Assembly: GCA_900074745.1 (NCBI GenBank)
Contig: LT598465.1
Coordinates: forward strand, 1,240,001-1,304,000
Length of the DNA: 64,000 bases
DNA from: Lachancea mirantina
Lineage: Eukaryota > Ascomycota > Saccharomycetes > Saccharomycetales > Saccharomycetaceae
Direction: 5' to 3'
The translations under genes were made by a program, and so were the position numbers. Each line of letters starts with the position of its first letter. Within the stretch, counting starts at the first letter, position 1. Below the pieces are notes generated by a model. The model saw only the letters and a program-made list of their open reading frames with translations, did no database searches and had not been told where the DNA came from. Positions 38,413-47,038 of this stretch are shown in pieces.

Positions 38413-39693
38413 TCATACCTCTATCGCGTGGTACCGTTTACCCCGGAATCCGGCAATGTACATGTTGAACTGGTAAACTTCTTGGGGATTCGTGTCGTTG
38501 AGCTCCCATTTGGTGCTGTTGAAAACGTTTTTCACGGGATCCATAAGAAGATCGACCTCCTTCCCAAAAGCAGACTGGACCGCTTCCACGTCAGATCTTA
38601 GATCATTTTCGTTGAAACCAGTTGTGAAAATAGCGCACTTGGTCTCCAATAACGCCGCCATGGTTTTGTCCATCCACTGTTTTCTCGACTCAGGCGCGGC
38701 AAATCCAGGATGGAACGTGAAAAACACGTCGTTGTAGGGGTCGTAAGGGAAGAAGTCTTGGGCCTCATGGAATACATGGAAGTAATCCGTGTGGTAGACG
38801 AGACTGAGAGACTCGTCTATTCTTTGCACGATTGGTGTGGAAGAAGTGACGTATTCGCGTTTAGTGCGATCGAAGTAGCACTCTGGCCCTACGAAATGCA
38901 GCTCAATGGCTGTTTCAGGATATAGATACTGAAGTTGTTTCCATACGTGACCCGGAAGCTGGGCCTCAGCGCGAGCACCCAGAATGAAGACCCGAAGCGG
39001 ACTGTTTCTCGCCGCGGTCGCGACTTTCCGGTTCTGTTCGGGATACAAAGTGTATCGCAGCGCCGCCAGCGACTTTAAGCCCTCCAGAGTGACTGGGCCC
39101 TTAGGGTTTAGAGAGTAAGGGGAAAACTGGTGCAGAACAGACCCGATCGTAAGCGGGTAGCTCAGCATTTTAGTGACCGCAGCGAGCTGAAACTCGGTGT
39201 CCATCGAATAAAAGCCACGAGTGTAGAAGTACAGGTCCCAGTTCGTCAAGTTGACCATTCTATCGAAGTCCTGCTCCGCTGGGAAATCAAATTCGGGGAA
39301 AGCACGTCCGGACCGCAGGTCATGCTCATAGATATTCACTTTGCGCAAAATTCCAGGCCTTTGCGAATTCTGGTAGTCCAAGTCCTTTTCCCACGCCTCT
39401 CTCGAGTGATGAGTGGGGATACCCGATTTAGGACACGTGTAATTGATCTCTTTGCCCGTCACTGGACATTTCGCCATCGTTCTGATCGTCGCGGCTCGCT
39501 CCCGCAGGTCAGGTGATGGCGACTGATCCCAAGGATGGAATCTATTTTCAGGTGTTGGATCATCAGGGGATGGTGGGGGGTCAAGCCCCAATGCGTTTCT
39601 GACAAAACCCATTATGTGACGTTTTTGTGAGCTAGTTGCTCCCCTGAGCACGGATTTTTTCGCCGCTCTCGAGCACGACACGCTAATTCGCAT
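38413..39693 (-). CDS. MSS51: mitochondrial COX1 translational activator Mss51
   Basis: 426 residues (S. cerevisiae 436) from ATG 39693. The N-terminus MRISVSCSRAAKKSVLRG is a likely presequence. The MYND-like zinc-binding region near residues 75-105 includes the two Cys-Pro heme-regulatory motifs KCPVTGKE and TCPKSGIPTHHS. The C-terminal domain (from about 150) has NLTNWDLYFYTRGF and FTFHPGFAAPESR. Mss51 activates COX1 mRNA translation and binds new Cox1, coupling synthesis to complex IV assembly and heme. Its head-to-head neighbour COX24 also serves COX1 expression. Position YLR203C. Confidence 0.96.
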   Translation of the reverse strand: MRISVSCSRAAKKSVLRGATSSQKRHIMGFVRNALGLDPPPSPDDPTPENRFHPWDQSPSPDLRERAATIRTMAKCPVTGKEINYTCPKSGIPTHHSREAWEKDLDYQNSQRPGILRKVNIYEHDLRSGRAFPEFDFPAEQDFDRMVNLTNWDLYFYTRGFYSMDTEFQLAAVTKMLSYPLTIGSVLHQFSPYSLNPKGPVTLEGLKSLAALRYTLYPEQNRKVATAARNSPLRVFILGARAEAQLPGHVWKQLQYLYPETAIELHFVGPECYFDRTKREYVTSSTPIVQRIDESLSLVYHTDYFHVFHEAQDFFPYDPYNDVFFTFHPGFAAPESRKQWMDKTMAALLETKCAIFTTGFNENDLRSDVEAVQSAFGKEVDLLMDPVKNVFNSTKWELNDTNPQEVYQFNMYIAGFRGKRYHAIEV

Positions 39694-40059
39694 CAATTCT
39701 CTGTAAAATCAACTATCAACCAAGCCTAAATCACCTTGGCTTCGCGGCAGGCTCGTTAAGTCGATTCTGTTGTCTATGGTGTGGTTCAAAATTTTCCAGC
39801 TGCCTTGACCATGGAAATGAACTTTCGATTTTTGTCGTTGACAATGACGGCAAATTTTTCGATCAAGAAGACATCTGCAAGAGCTTTACTGACGCTTCGA
39901 ACCTTGGAACTGGCGTTGAAGTAGTCCGAAATACACGGTTAGGACGTTTTCATAAGCCAATTGAAGTCTGCTCGACTCCATTAAGGTAGTCCACTATTGA
40001 AGTTACCTTTTCCTGCCGCTCGAAACGCTTGCCCGGTGACCCACAAGCAAAATTATAAC
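39694..40059. promoter_or_regulatory. shared divergent promoter MSS51 / COX24
   Basis: 366 bases between two genes that both serve COX1 expression. An AAAATTTTCC element (39788-39797) and an AT-rich AAATTTTTC (39852-39860) are visible. No TATA box is obvious. Confidence 0.45.
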
Positions 40060-40377
40060 ATGTTCGGAGTTTTGAGGAGGTCGGTGGGTCTCGGTATGAT
40101 AAGCCGCAGCATGGCGAGTACTCGACTTTATTCTCTTTCACACAATACATGGAGCCAGCCTATGGTGATACCTACCGTGATATGTGCCTTGAACCCCCAG
40201 ATTCCTGCGCTTTCCGCTGTGCAATGTTCACCATCACAGGCTGACAAGGCTGACGAGAACGGCATGTTGCTGGACAGCGTGATGCGAAAGAGGAAGCTGA
40301 AGATGAAGAAACACAAGCTGCGCAAGCGCAGAAAGGCGCAGAAGGCCGAGAAGAGAAAACAGTCGCAGGGCAACTGA
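40060..40377 (+). CDS. QRI5: mitochondrial COX1 mRNA processing factor / mitoribosomal protein Cox24 (Qri5)
   Basis: 105 residues (S. cerevisiae 111) from ATG 40060; an upstream TTG extension is rejected. The N-terminus MFGVLRRSVGLGMISRSMAST is a clear mitochondrial presequence. The C-terminal 30 residues form the conserved COX24/AURKAIP1 box: DSVMRKRKLKMKKHKLRKRRK, strongly basic and placed at the extreme C-terminus as in the mitoribosome-associated family. S. cerevisiae Cox24 is needed for COX1 translation and bI/aI intron processing. Position YLR204W. Confidence 0.94.
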   Translation: MFGVLRRSVGLGMISRSMASTRLYSLSHNTWSQPMVIPTVICALNPQIPALSAVQCSPSQADKADENGMLLDSVMRKRKLKMKKHKLRKRRKAQKAEKRKQSQGN

Positions 40378-40544
40378 TCGCGGAGAAGCGTCCGGCCTAC
40401 CAGTTTTTAGATCCTGTACATATAAGTATCATGTTATTCATAGTTATCTGGCACAGTGATAGTGTAAGAGTTTGTGAGTTATGCATTCGGTGGATAACAG
40501 TTACATAGTTTGTACTTCGAGGATTCCTGTCCCGTGAAGTCAAT

Positions 40545-41477
40545 TCATAGCCATTTGGACAAAATCCAGTATGCTAGGAACAGCTGAAACAAGACGCCCG
40601 CGACCAGCACCAGCGTTTTCTGACGTTTTGTCAGCTTGGTAGAGTATTTCCATTCTTCGACGAAAAACGTCACAAGTCGGAAACTCAGAGTGCCCATCAG
40701 TTGCGAACGGTTAATTTCGCCGATCTCGGTGACAACACGCATGTTCCACTCAAAAATGTCCTTCGATACTTCCAGGACACGCAATTTCTGGTCCTCGCTC
40801 AGTCCGTGCCGCGTCGCGAGCTCGTAACCACGTTTGTATTCTTTGCGCAGCTTGTTCTCGGCATCGACGCCGTCATCACTGAAAGTGAAGAAATTGGTGC
40901 CCTTACGCACCACCTCTTGCGGCGTCAGATCCGGGAAATGTGGGAACAAGCCCGTGTGGCGGTAAATGGTTGACCGCATCACTCTGCCGCCGGCAAACAG
41001 CGCCAGATACAGCACGTGGCAGTACGCAAGTACCGTTGTAGGCTCTGCGCGAATGCTCGCGTGGATGTAGTCGACAAACGCCTGCTGTTCGCGTGGCAGC
41101 TCGCGCTGGTTCAGAAACGCCGTCAGCGACTCGCGCGTGCTGTACACGTCTGCGTACAGCAGCTCTAGGTCCTGGAAGATCTTGGAGCTTCTGCGGAAAT
41201 CGTCGGCCCAGAACTGTAACAGAATGTCGCGGGCCTGGCACTCTGCGGCGTCCCGTGGATCCTGCAGCAAACGGTCGATTTCCTGCTCTATCGCGTCAAA
41301 CACGTAGTAAAACGCTAGCAGGCCCTGCCGATAGATGAATCCGTGCTTCATGGCAAACGCAAACCGTACGCTCATCTGCGCATCGATCTTGTTGTGCTGG
41401 TCTCTGGTGTACAAATTGATTCTGTTGGCCAGCGCGCCCACATCGGTGGGCGATGGAATTGTCTGTGTCGTCGCCAT
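40545..41477 (-). CDS. HMX1: ER heme oxygenase Hmx1
   Basis: 310 residues (S. cerevisiae 317) from ATG 41477. The proximal heme ligand His lies in LYTRDQHNKID (about residues 24-34). The distal-helix region near 130-160 includes AYCHVLYLALFAGGRVM. The C-terminus ends in a single membrane segment (LVAGVLFQLFLAYWILSKWL), so it is tail-anchored with the enzyme facing the cytosol. Heme degradation releases iron under limitation. The gene is GC-rich, like CDC9 to its right. Its leader region (41495-41620) is a degenerate AACTTCT repeat. Position YLR205C. Confidence 0.95.
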   Translation of the reverse strand: MATTQTIPSPTDVGALANRINLYTRDQHNKIDAQMSVRFAFAMKHGFIYRQGLLAFYYVFDAIEQEIDRLLQDPRDAAECQARDILLQFWADDFRRSSKIFQDLELLYADVYSTRESLTAFLNQRELPREQQAFVDYIHASIRAEPTTVLAYCHVLYLALFAGGRVMRSTIYRHTGLFPHFPDLTPQEVVRKGTNFFTFSDDGVDAENKLRKEYKRGYELATRHGLSEDQKLRVLEVSKDIFEWNMRVVTEIGEINRSQLMGTLSFRLVTFFVEEWKYSTKLTKRQKTLVLVAGVLFQLFLAYWILSKWL

Positions 41478-41494
41478 AGTCAAAGATGATGCTT

Positions 41495-41620
41495 AACGTC
41501 TAAACTTCTTGGTTTCTAGACTTCTCAAACGACTCAGAGTTCTTAAATCTCAAACTTTTCAAACTTCTAAAGTTCCTAACTTCTTAACTTCTAAAAGCTC
41601 TCAAAAGTCTTCCTCAACCA
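41495..41620 (+). repeat. degenerate AACTTCT repeat in the HMX1 leader
   Basis: Units such as AAACTTCTTGG, AGACTTCTCAA, AAACTTCTAAAG, TAACTTCTTAAC and TTCTAAAAG recur about every 10-12 bases. It gives a purine-rich (AGAAGT) transcript leader on the HMX1 strand. Confidence 0.6.
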
Positions 41621-41825
41621 CTAGTAATTCCACCAAAGTAGCTGCTACCAAAATGACAATTCCGTATCTTCCGTCGAAACGTCCCGCCTATTTATACGGG
41701 CTCCTCGTTGGCGCCATCAAGTTTCCTTCGATGGGTGCGGTCTTGTAGAACCGATAACTCCTAAGTGGTCACATGGTGTTTTGGCTTATCTAAACCTAAC
41801 TGTTAGGTAAGCGAGAGTCGCTATA

Positions 41826-41930
41826 GCTACCGGGTGCAAGCCCGGTAGCGAGCCCGGTAGCGAATACGAGCCAGGTGCGAGCCAGGCAGCGGACTAGCGG
41901 GCTCGTGGGCTAACGGGCCATGAACCTGGG
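41826..41930 (+). repeat. GC-rich imperfect tandem repeat with hairpin
   Basis: GCTACCGGG (41826-41834) and CCCGGTAGC (41841-41849) form a perfect 9-bp stem with a 6-base loop. CCCGGTAGC recurs at 41853-41861, and related GAGCCAGGTGC and GAGCCAGGCAGC units follow. It lies just past the CDC9 stop. Confidence 0.75.
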
Positions 41931-41984
41931 GTGCCACGGGTGCGGAGTTGGCCCGACTGCGCAAGCGTCAGTCTTCTTACGTAT

Positions 41985-44060
41985 TCACTTCTGCATGTGG
42001 GACTGGCTGTCGTACAGCTCCACCACTTGCTCAGAGCTCGTTGCGTCTTCGAGGGCCTTGTCGTCGCGGATACGTAGAAAGCGCGGAAAACGAAGCGAAA
42101 TGCCCTTGTCGTAAGTGGCCGCGCCAGCCTTGTAGACGGGCGAGAGCGATAGGTCCGCGGTGAGCACCTCGAACAGCATCGAGGGCTCGAACCACACGTC
42201 GGGGCTGGCGGAATCCGAGTACACGTAGAAGGCTTTGGGTGCAGCCACCTCGGTGGGGCTCAAGTCGTCGTACAGCTTCTGCAGCATCTCGTCCGAAAAC
42301 CCAGTGCCGATCTTGCAGCAGGTCTCGTATTCACCGGTGTCTTGATTGTAGCAGCCCAGCAAGAACCCTCCGTACCGCCCAGTACGCTTGCCGCGGCCGT
42401 GGTACGCGCCCATGACGCACAGGTCCAGCGAGTCGCCCACACCCTGCAAATAGTCCTTCTTGAGCTTGAGCCAGTTCCGAGACCGTTTACTGGGCTCGTA
42501 ATGCGACTCTGGCCCATCCAGCACCTTGACCATGAGACCCTCGCAACAGTCCTTGACACTTTGGTCCAGATACGCCTGCATTTCGTCGAGACTCGCAGTG
42601 GTCATCTCGTTGGCAAACTGCAGCTCGCCGCGCACAGGTTTCAGTGCCCGCTCCAAATACGTCCTCCTCTCAGCGAAAGATTTGTTGATGAGGGGCTCGT
42701 CGTTGTAGCATAGAATGTCAAACGCAAACAAACACACGCGAACTTTAACGTCCTCTGCGACCACACCTTTACGCTTCCGCGTGCTGAGCACCTGGAAAGG
42801 CAAGATTCGATCTTGCTCTTTATCCCAAGCGACTGCCTCGCAGTCCAGGATCAAGGTGTGCGTTTTGTCCGGCTCCGCGATGAAGTCGCTTATGCGTATC
42901 TCTGGGTACCTCTCCGTCATGTTTTCTCCGTTTCTGGAGTATATGCGCATGGTTCCGTCCGCTAACAAATGCGCCTGTGCTCTCTCGCCATCATACTTGT
43001 ATTCGCAAGTGAATCTTTGGCCCTCAAATCGGTCTAACACTTCCGAAATTGATTTCGATGGCTTGGCAAGCATGGGTTTCAAAGGAATACCAGGAGTTAG
43101 CTTGCAATGCTTGTCGATTTCCATAATTCCGTATTCCAGGGCGGCTTTGATCACTATCTCGTAGTTTGGTACCTGGCAAAAGGCGTCTCTAATCTTCTCC
43201 TCGGCTTCATCAACCATGTCCGCTGAGGGTTCTTTGCCCTTTTGTTCTAAAGTTAAAATAGCCTTGGACAATGCGATAAGCACGCTTTTCTCCGCTAAAC
43301 CGATTCGTAATTTGGACTCGAGCGACCTAATTAGGTACTTGGCCTCGACGCCCTCGCACGCGGTCAACATCCGTTTGATGAGTCGTATCTTGCGCAGCTG
43401 GGAATCTTTGCCTTCCGATCGGGCGATTGCCTGTAAATTCGAGAAAACCTCACCTGTTGTCAGCGGCTTGGGCTTGAACATGGTAGGTTGTACGGCTCTT
43501 GCGTCCTGTGCAATGCGGCCCAGATCTCCCACCTCGCGGTACTTCGCCTTGACTTGCGCCAGCGATTTCCCGCAACTCTCGCTTATCGTTTTCATCAGCA
43601 GACCTTCCCCTAGTCCCAACTCCAGGCCTGGCTCGTAGTCGGGACCAAGTTTGTTGATGAAAAGATACGTAATTGGGACAATATCCTGTGGTTTCTTGAG
43701 TAAAACTGAGTACAGAAAATCGCTGCATAGCTTGACAATCGACAGCCGCGACGAAGTCTCCTCTATCTCGCTGAAAACCCGACACATGTCCGCGTACAAG
43801 ATCTTGCTATCTTGGGGCGCAGAGTGCGTTGCCGTAGGAGCAGCGCTGGGAATTTTTTCCACCGAAGTATCTGGCGGTGTTGCTCCTACCCCTTGTGTTT
43901 TACTATCCGCATCCAACTTGGCCTTCTTGGCGCCATTCGTCAAGCTATGCGCCGTGGCATCGCTCTTTTCTGCTGAACTTCTCTTCATCGAGCTGAAAAA
44001 GCTTCCTAAAGTTGCTTGTTTTTTCGTCGTGGACATTCTTAATGACAACCTTGTGATCAT
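41985..44060 (-). CDS. CDC9: DNA ligase I (ATP-dependent) Cdc9
   Basis: 691 residues from ATG 44060, or 683 from ATG 44036. The N-terminus has a PIP box (QATLGSFF) for PCNA binding. The ligase core shows the adenylated lysine motif EYKYDGERAQ, RIYSRNGENMTERYP, LDCEAVAWD, and EGLMVKVLDG with SRNWLKLKKDY. The OB-fold has GRGKRTGRYGGFLLG. The C-terminus is LYDSQSHMQK. It seals nicks in replication and repair. S. cerevisiae Cdc9 uses two starts for mitochondrial and nuclear forms. Here the stretch between the two ATGs is MITRLSLR, short but Arg-containing and acid-free, so dual targeting is possible. No other gene intervenes before the epsin; position YDL164C. Confidence 0.97.
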   Translation of the reverse strand: MITRLSLRMSTTKKQATLGSFFSSMKRSSAEKSDATAHSLTNGAKKAKLDADSKTQGVGATPPDTSVEKIPSAAPTATHSAPQDSKILYADMCRVFSEIEETSSRLSIVKLCSDFLYSVLLKKPQDIVPITYLFINKLGPDYEPGLELGLGEGLLMKTISESCGKSLAQVKAKYREVGDLGRIAQDARAVQPTMFKPKPLTTGEVFSNLQAIARSEGKDSQLRKIRLIKRMLTACEGVEAKYLIRSLESKLRIGLAEKSVLIALSKAILTLEQKGKEPSADMVDEAEEKIRDAFCQVPNYEIVIKAALEYGIMEIDKHCKLTPGIPLKPMLAKPSKSISEVLDRFEGQRFTCEYKYDGERAQAHLLADGTMRIYSRNGENMTERYPEIRISDFIAEPDKTHTLILDCEAVAWDKEQDRILPFQVLSTRKRKGVVAEDVKVRVCLFAFDILCYNDEPLINKSFAERRTYLERALKPVRGELQFANEMTTASLDEMQAYLDQSVKDCCEGLMVKVLDGPESHYEPSKRSRNWLKLKKDYLQGVGDSLDLCVMGAYHGRGKRTGRYGGFLLGCYNQDTGEYETCCKIGTGFSDEMLQKLYDDLSPTEVAAPKAFYVYSDSASPDVWFEPSMLFEVLTADLSLSPVYKAGAATYDKGISLRFPRFLRIRDDKALEDATSSEQVVELYDSQSHMQK

Positions 44061-44502
44061 GTACACCAATTGTAATGTGAAAGCTCTAAATTATAGGCCC
44101 CACTGGTCCGGATATCCGTCTACTCCCCGATATGTAATAAACCTCAGAAAAATGGTTTGATTTCCTCAAAATTGGTGCTTTTCCGAGCTCGAAAGGAATA
44201 ACTTGAGCCAAATTGCAATGTCTATTCGTTCTAACCCCCCAAATGGCTGCAAATCGCTTCAATATGCTTGTCTATGAGTGTTTTTTATGTTTTCAAGTCT
44301 CGGCAAAGGTATCAACTCAAGCATCGATCCTTTACGAGTTTAACGGTTACCCGGATCTCGTGATAATTAAGAAGTTAATCAACGCTTTCAAGTTAAAGGG
44401 GTCCTATAAGAACTCGGCCATCATCAGGTTGAAATCAAGACCATAAGCTCCAGTTAAAGGCCTGTTTCCATAGCGTTTTAAGCAAAGGGCAGTCATTTAA
44501 AA
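44061..44502. promoter_or_regulatory. divergent promoter region CDC9 / epsin
   Basis: 442 bases. No MluI cell-cycle box (ACGCGT) was seen upstream of CDC9. The ORF 44213-44446 overlaps nothing but lacks a family. A TTTTATGTTTT (44283-44293) matches the ARS core but is expected by chance. Confidence 0.4.
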
Positions 44503-45909
44503 ATGTCGAAATCCCTGATTCGCAAGGCCAAGAATGTGGTGAATGGGTACTCGACGATTCAAGTGCTTGTGCGCGAAGCAACCTCTAACGACCCGGAGGG
44601 CCCATCGCCGGAGCTTCTGGATGTGATCGCTGAAAGATCTTACGACAGTGTTGAGTTCTTTGAGTTGATGGACATGCTGGACAAGAGACTGAACGACAAA
44701 GGTAAGAACTGGCGACATGTGGCGAAGTCGCTGACAACACTGGACTACTTGGTGAGAGACGGGTCGGAAAATTGCGTGTTGTGGTGCAAAGAAAACTTAT
44801 ATTTGATCAAGACATTACGGGAATTCATGCACGAGGACGAAATGGGCCAGGACCAGGGACAACTCGTGCGTATAAAGGCCAAGGAACTGACATCGCTACT
44901 GCTGGATGAAGAACGTTTGCGCGAAGAACGAGAAATGCGGTCACGTAACAGAAGGCCCAGAAGGCGGAGAACCAGTAACGGGTACGACGATGATTTGCAA
45001 CGTGCCCTCGAGGAGAGTCGTATCACGGCGGAAGAAGAAGAAGCAGAACGCAGGCGTAGACAAGAAGGCTACGGTGATGGGGAATTGGAGACCGCGTTGC
45101 AACTCAGCAAAGAGGAGGAAGAGCTGCGGCGACTCCGACAAATGCAGCAGCAGCAGCGGGTCCAACAGCCCACTGGGTACATGTTCGCGCAACCCACGCA
45201 GCCTGCGCAACCCATGTACTACGATATCTTTGGCAATCCGATCTCCGCGGAAGAGTATTTGCAATTCCAGCAACAGCAGGCTCAGCAGGCTCAGCAGGAG
45301 CTCGCAATGCAGCAGTATCAACAGCAGATGGCAGAGCAACAGTACTTGGCACAGCAGCAAGCTTTTTTGCAGCAACAACAACAGCAGCAGCAGTTTGCGC
45401 AGTCGCAGATGCCGCTACCGACCGGATCCAATAATCCGTTTGCACTTGGAAACGGTGCGAACCAGAACTCGACACCCGTGGTGCCCGCCGCGCCCGCAAG
45501 GCCTCCTACTGAGCCCCTCAGAAACGAGCAAGCTATGCTTCAACAGCCTCTGAAGCAAACGCGAACCGGTAACCAGTCTATTTCGGACAAGTACAGCGAA
45601 CTGAACAATCTGCTGGCCTCGGGCACAGGGATCGACACCTTCGGTAACACGGGCGATGCGAGGGTTCCAGCGCAACACACTAAAACTGGCACATTCATCA
45701 ATTCCCAGGGTACAGGTTATAAGCAAGTTTCGAACGAACCGAAAAACAATCCTTTCTTGGGCACCCAGTACACAGGGCTCCCCAGCACCAGCATCGCTCC
45801 TGCATACACCGGTTATGGCTTTGGGAACCAGTCTTCCCAACCCTCTCAGCACAACCGAATGCAGCAGGGCCCGACGCCTGATCAGGGTGTCAGTTTGATT
45901 GATCTGTAG
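44503..45909 (+). CDS. ENT1: epsin-like clathrin adaptor (single ancestor of ENT1/ENT2)
   Basis: 468 residues. ENTH domain (residues 8-140) beginning MSKSLIRKAKNVVNGYS, which binds PI(4,5)P2. Two ubiquitin-interacting motifs: DDLQRALEESRITAEEE (about 163-179) and ELETALQLSKEEEE (about 195-208). A Gln-rich stretch (240-305) precedes two NPF tripeptides (NNPFALG, NNPFLGT) for EH-domain partners. The C-terminal clathrin box is SLIDL. Acts in endocytic coat assembly. S. cerevisiae ENT1 (YDL161W) and ENT2 (YLR206W) are genome-duplication paralogues. This one gene lies where both regions meet, with MHF2 (YDL side) and HRD3 (YLR side) following. Confidence 0.96.
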   Translation: MSKSLIRKAKNVVNGYSTIQVLVREATSNDPEGPSPELLDVIAERSYDSVEFFELMDMLDKRLNDKGKNWRHVAKSLTTLDYLVRDGSENCVLWCKENLYLIKTLREFMHEDEMGQDQGQLVRIKAKELTSLLLDEERLREEREMRSRNRRPRRRRTSNGYDDDLQRALEESRITAEEEEAERRRRQEGYGDGELETALQLSKEEEELRRLRQMQQQQRVQQPTGYMFAQPTQPAQPMYYDIFGNPISAEEYLQFQQQQAQQAQQELAMQQYQQQMAEQQYLAQQQAFLQQQQQQQQFAQSQMPLPTGSNNPFALGNGANQNSTPVVPAAPARPPTEPLRNEQAMLQQPLKQTRTGNQSISDKYSELNNLLASGTGIDTFGNTGDARVPAQHTKTGTFINSQGTGYKQVSNEPKNNPFLGTQYTGLPSTSIAPAYTGYGFGNQSSQPSQHNRMQQGPTPDQGVSLIDL

Positions 45910-45975
45910 TATATATAAATATACTGTTTTCAATGACTTGAGACGTTTACCTACCGAATAAAACGCTCCAAATTT

Positions 45976-46239
45976 TCACATGTCGAGCAGCAAAACGCCC
46001 AATACTCTTTCTAGATCTTTATGCGTTAGGACCGTGGCTTCCCTTAATGGGTTATTCTCTTCCTGCTTGACTTCTTGTTCTTTATTTTCAAGTGATCGTA
46101 GAACTGCTTCTCGAACAAACATTTCTAGATACTTGTCTACTAGATTGACCGTAGACTCTGTGATCCGTGTATCTTCGCTTTCGAACGAACAAGTCTCAAG
46201 CACACGTGCTATTGTGTCCTGGGGTACAATATGGTGCAT
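45976..46239 (-). CDS. MHF2: histone-fold protein Mhf2 (CENP-X homologue)
   Basis: 87 residues (S. cerevisiae 80). A minimal histone fold: helix 1 TIARVLETCSF, loop with TRITESTVNLVDKYLEMFVREAVLRS (starting at about residue 24; helix 2), and helix 3 VLTHKDLERVLGVLLLDM. The helix-2 pattern and the C-terminal LTxxDLE..LxxLLLDM are typical of CENP-X/Mhf2. With Mhf1 it forms a tetramer that stimulates Mph1 and works at kinetochores. It is convergent with the epsin gene, 66 bases apart. Position YDL160C-A. Confidence 0.92.
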   Translation of the reverse strand: MHHIVPQDTIARVLETCSFESEDTRITESTVNLVDKYLEMFVREAVLRSLENKEQEVKQEENNPLREATVLTHKDLERVLGVLLLDM

Positions 46240-47038
46240 TGGTTTGTCTTTATTTAAGCTTGGGACGACTTTACAGCTGATATTAGTTTTTCAACGTGAG
46301 GTACTAGCGAGGAGTGTCTTGTTATATAATACAAGAATGACATGGGGGAGTCTATAGCTCAAGATGAGTCTTTGAATGTGCGACTATTGCCTCCTATTTT
46401 CTGAGTTCAAGGTTTCTTAACTACGTATTTGGGTGCTCGGGTAGCTAATTTGATGGGATGCTACTCTTCAACCGTTACAACTGAACCGCTAATACTCATC
46501 TTTACAGAAAGCAGCAAACCTCGACCCATAGATTTGGATTTAGCTGCGGATGCAATAATTCTTGTCATAGAGATAATCATCTCTGAGTTTCATGTAATAT
46601 GAATACTTTCGCTGTTCGATCACTTTTATCAGGGATGCAAGTTTTGTGCTCCAGGTGACTGAAAATCGGGGGGAAATGGTTCTCTACAGGCTAAACAGAT
46701 TCTCAATATTTTTGGCGTGGTTCAGAGTCCTCTACGATTGTAATTGAAGCTTTTAACGGTTCGAAGTTCTTGACATTCGTAATATACGCCACATAGGCCG
46801 TTTTATTCGCATTTCGATCGGTAGAAAAACGGCTCAAAAAAGTCTCAAAAAGTCTCTTGGATATCTTGAGGTTTTTCTCGCAAGATTTCAACTTAAGACT
46901 TATGGAACCAGCCTTCTTCATCTTGGATTACTATTGAGCGACGTTTACCTTGATTTGCTGGCCTTCGTTCGTAAGGTATATAGAACAGAGTATTTGAAAA
47001 AGACACTTTCCCAACCCATTTATAAAGTATAAAAGAGC
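46240..47038. promoter_or_regulatory. divergent region MHF2 / HRD3
   Basis: 799 bases. A 72-codon ORF on the minus strand (46703-46921) has no recognised family. TATAAAGTATAAAAG lies at 47021-47035, unusually close to the HRD3 ATG. No RNA gene seen. Confidence 0.45.

Larger units (their letters stand above)
41478..41984. other. HMX1 upstream region and CDC9 3' flank with two unusual repeats
   Basis: 507 bases. On the plus strand, 41495-41620 is a degenerate CTTCT-rich repeat (the HMX1 leader side). 41826-41930 is a GC-rich run of imperfect 12-mers related to GAGCCCGGTAGC. The ORF 41509-41748 is a shadow of the first repeat. Confidence 0.6.

Noticed and set aside
44283-44293. TTTTATGTTTT, an exact match to the ARS core consensus
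   Set aside because: About one such match is expected by chance on two strands of a 64-kb AT-leaning sequence, and no B elements or conservation can be judged.
46703-46921. 72-codon minus-strand ORF upstream of HRD3
   Set aside because: No recognisable family or domain; similar-length chance ORFs are common in this window; nothing is expected here in the conserved order.
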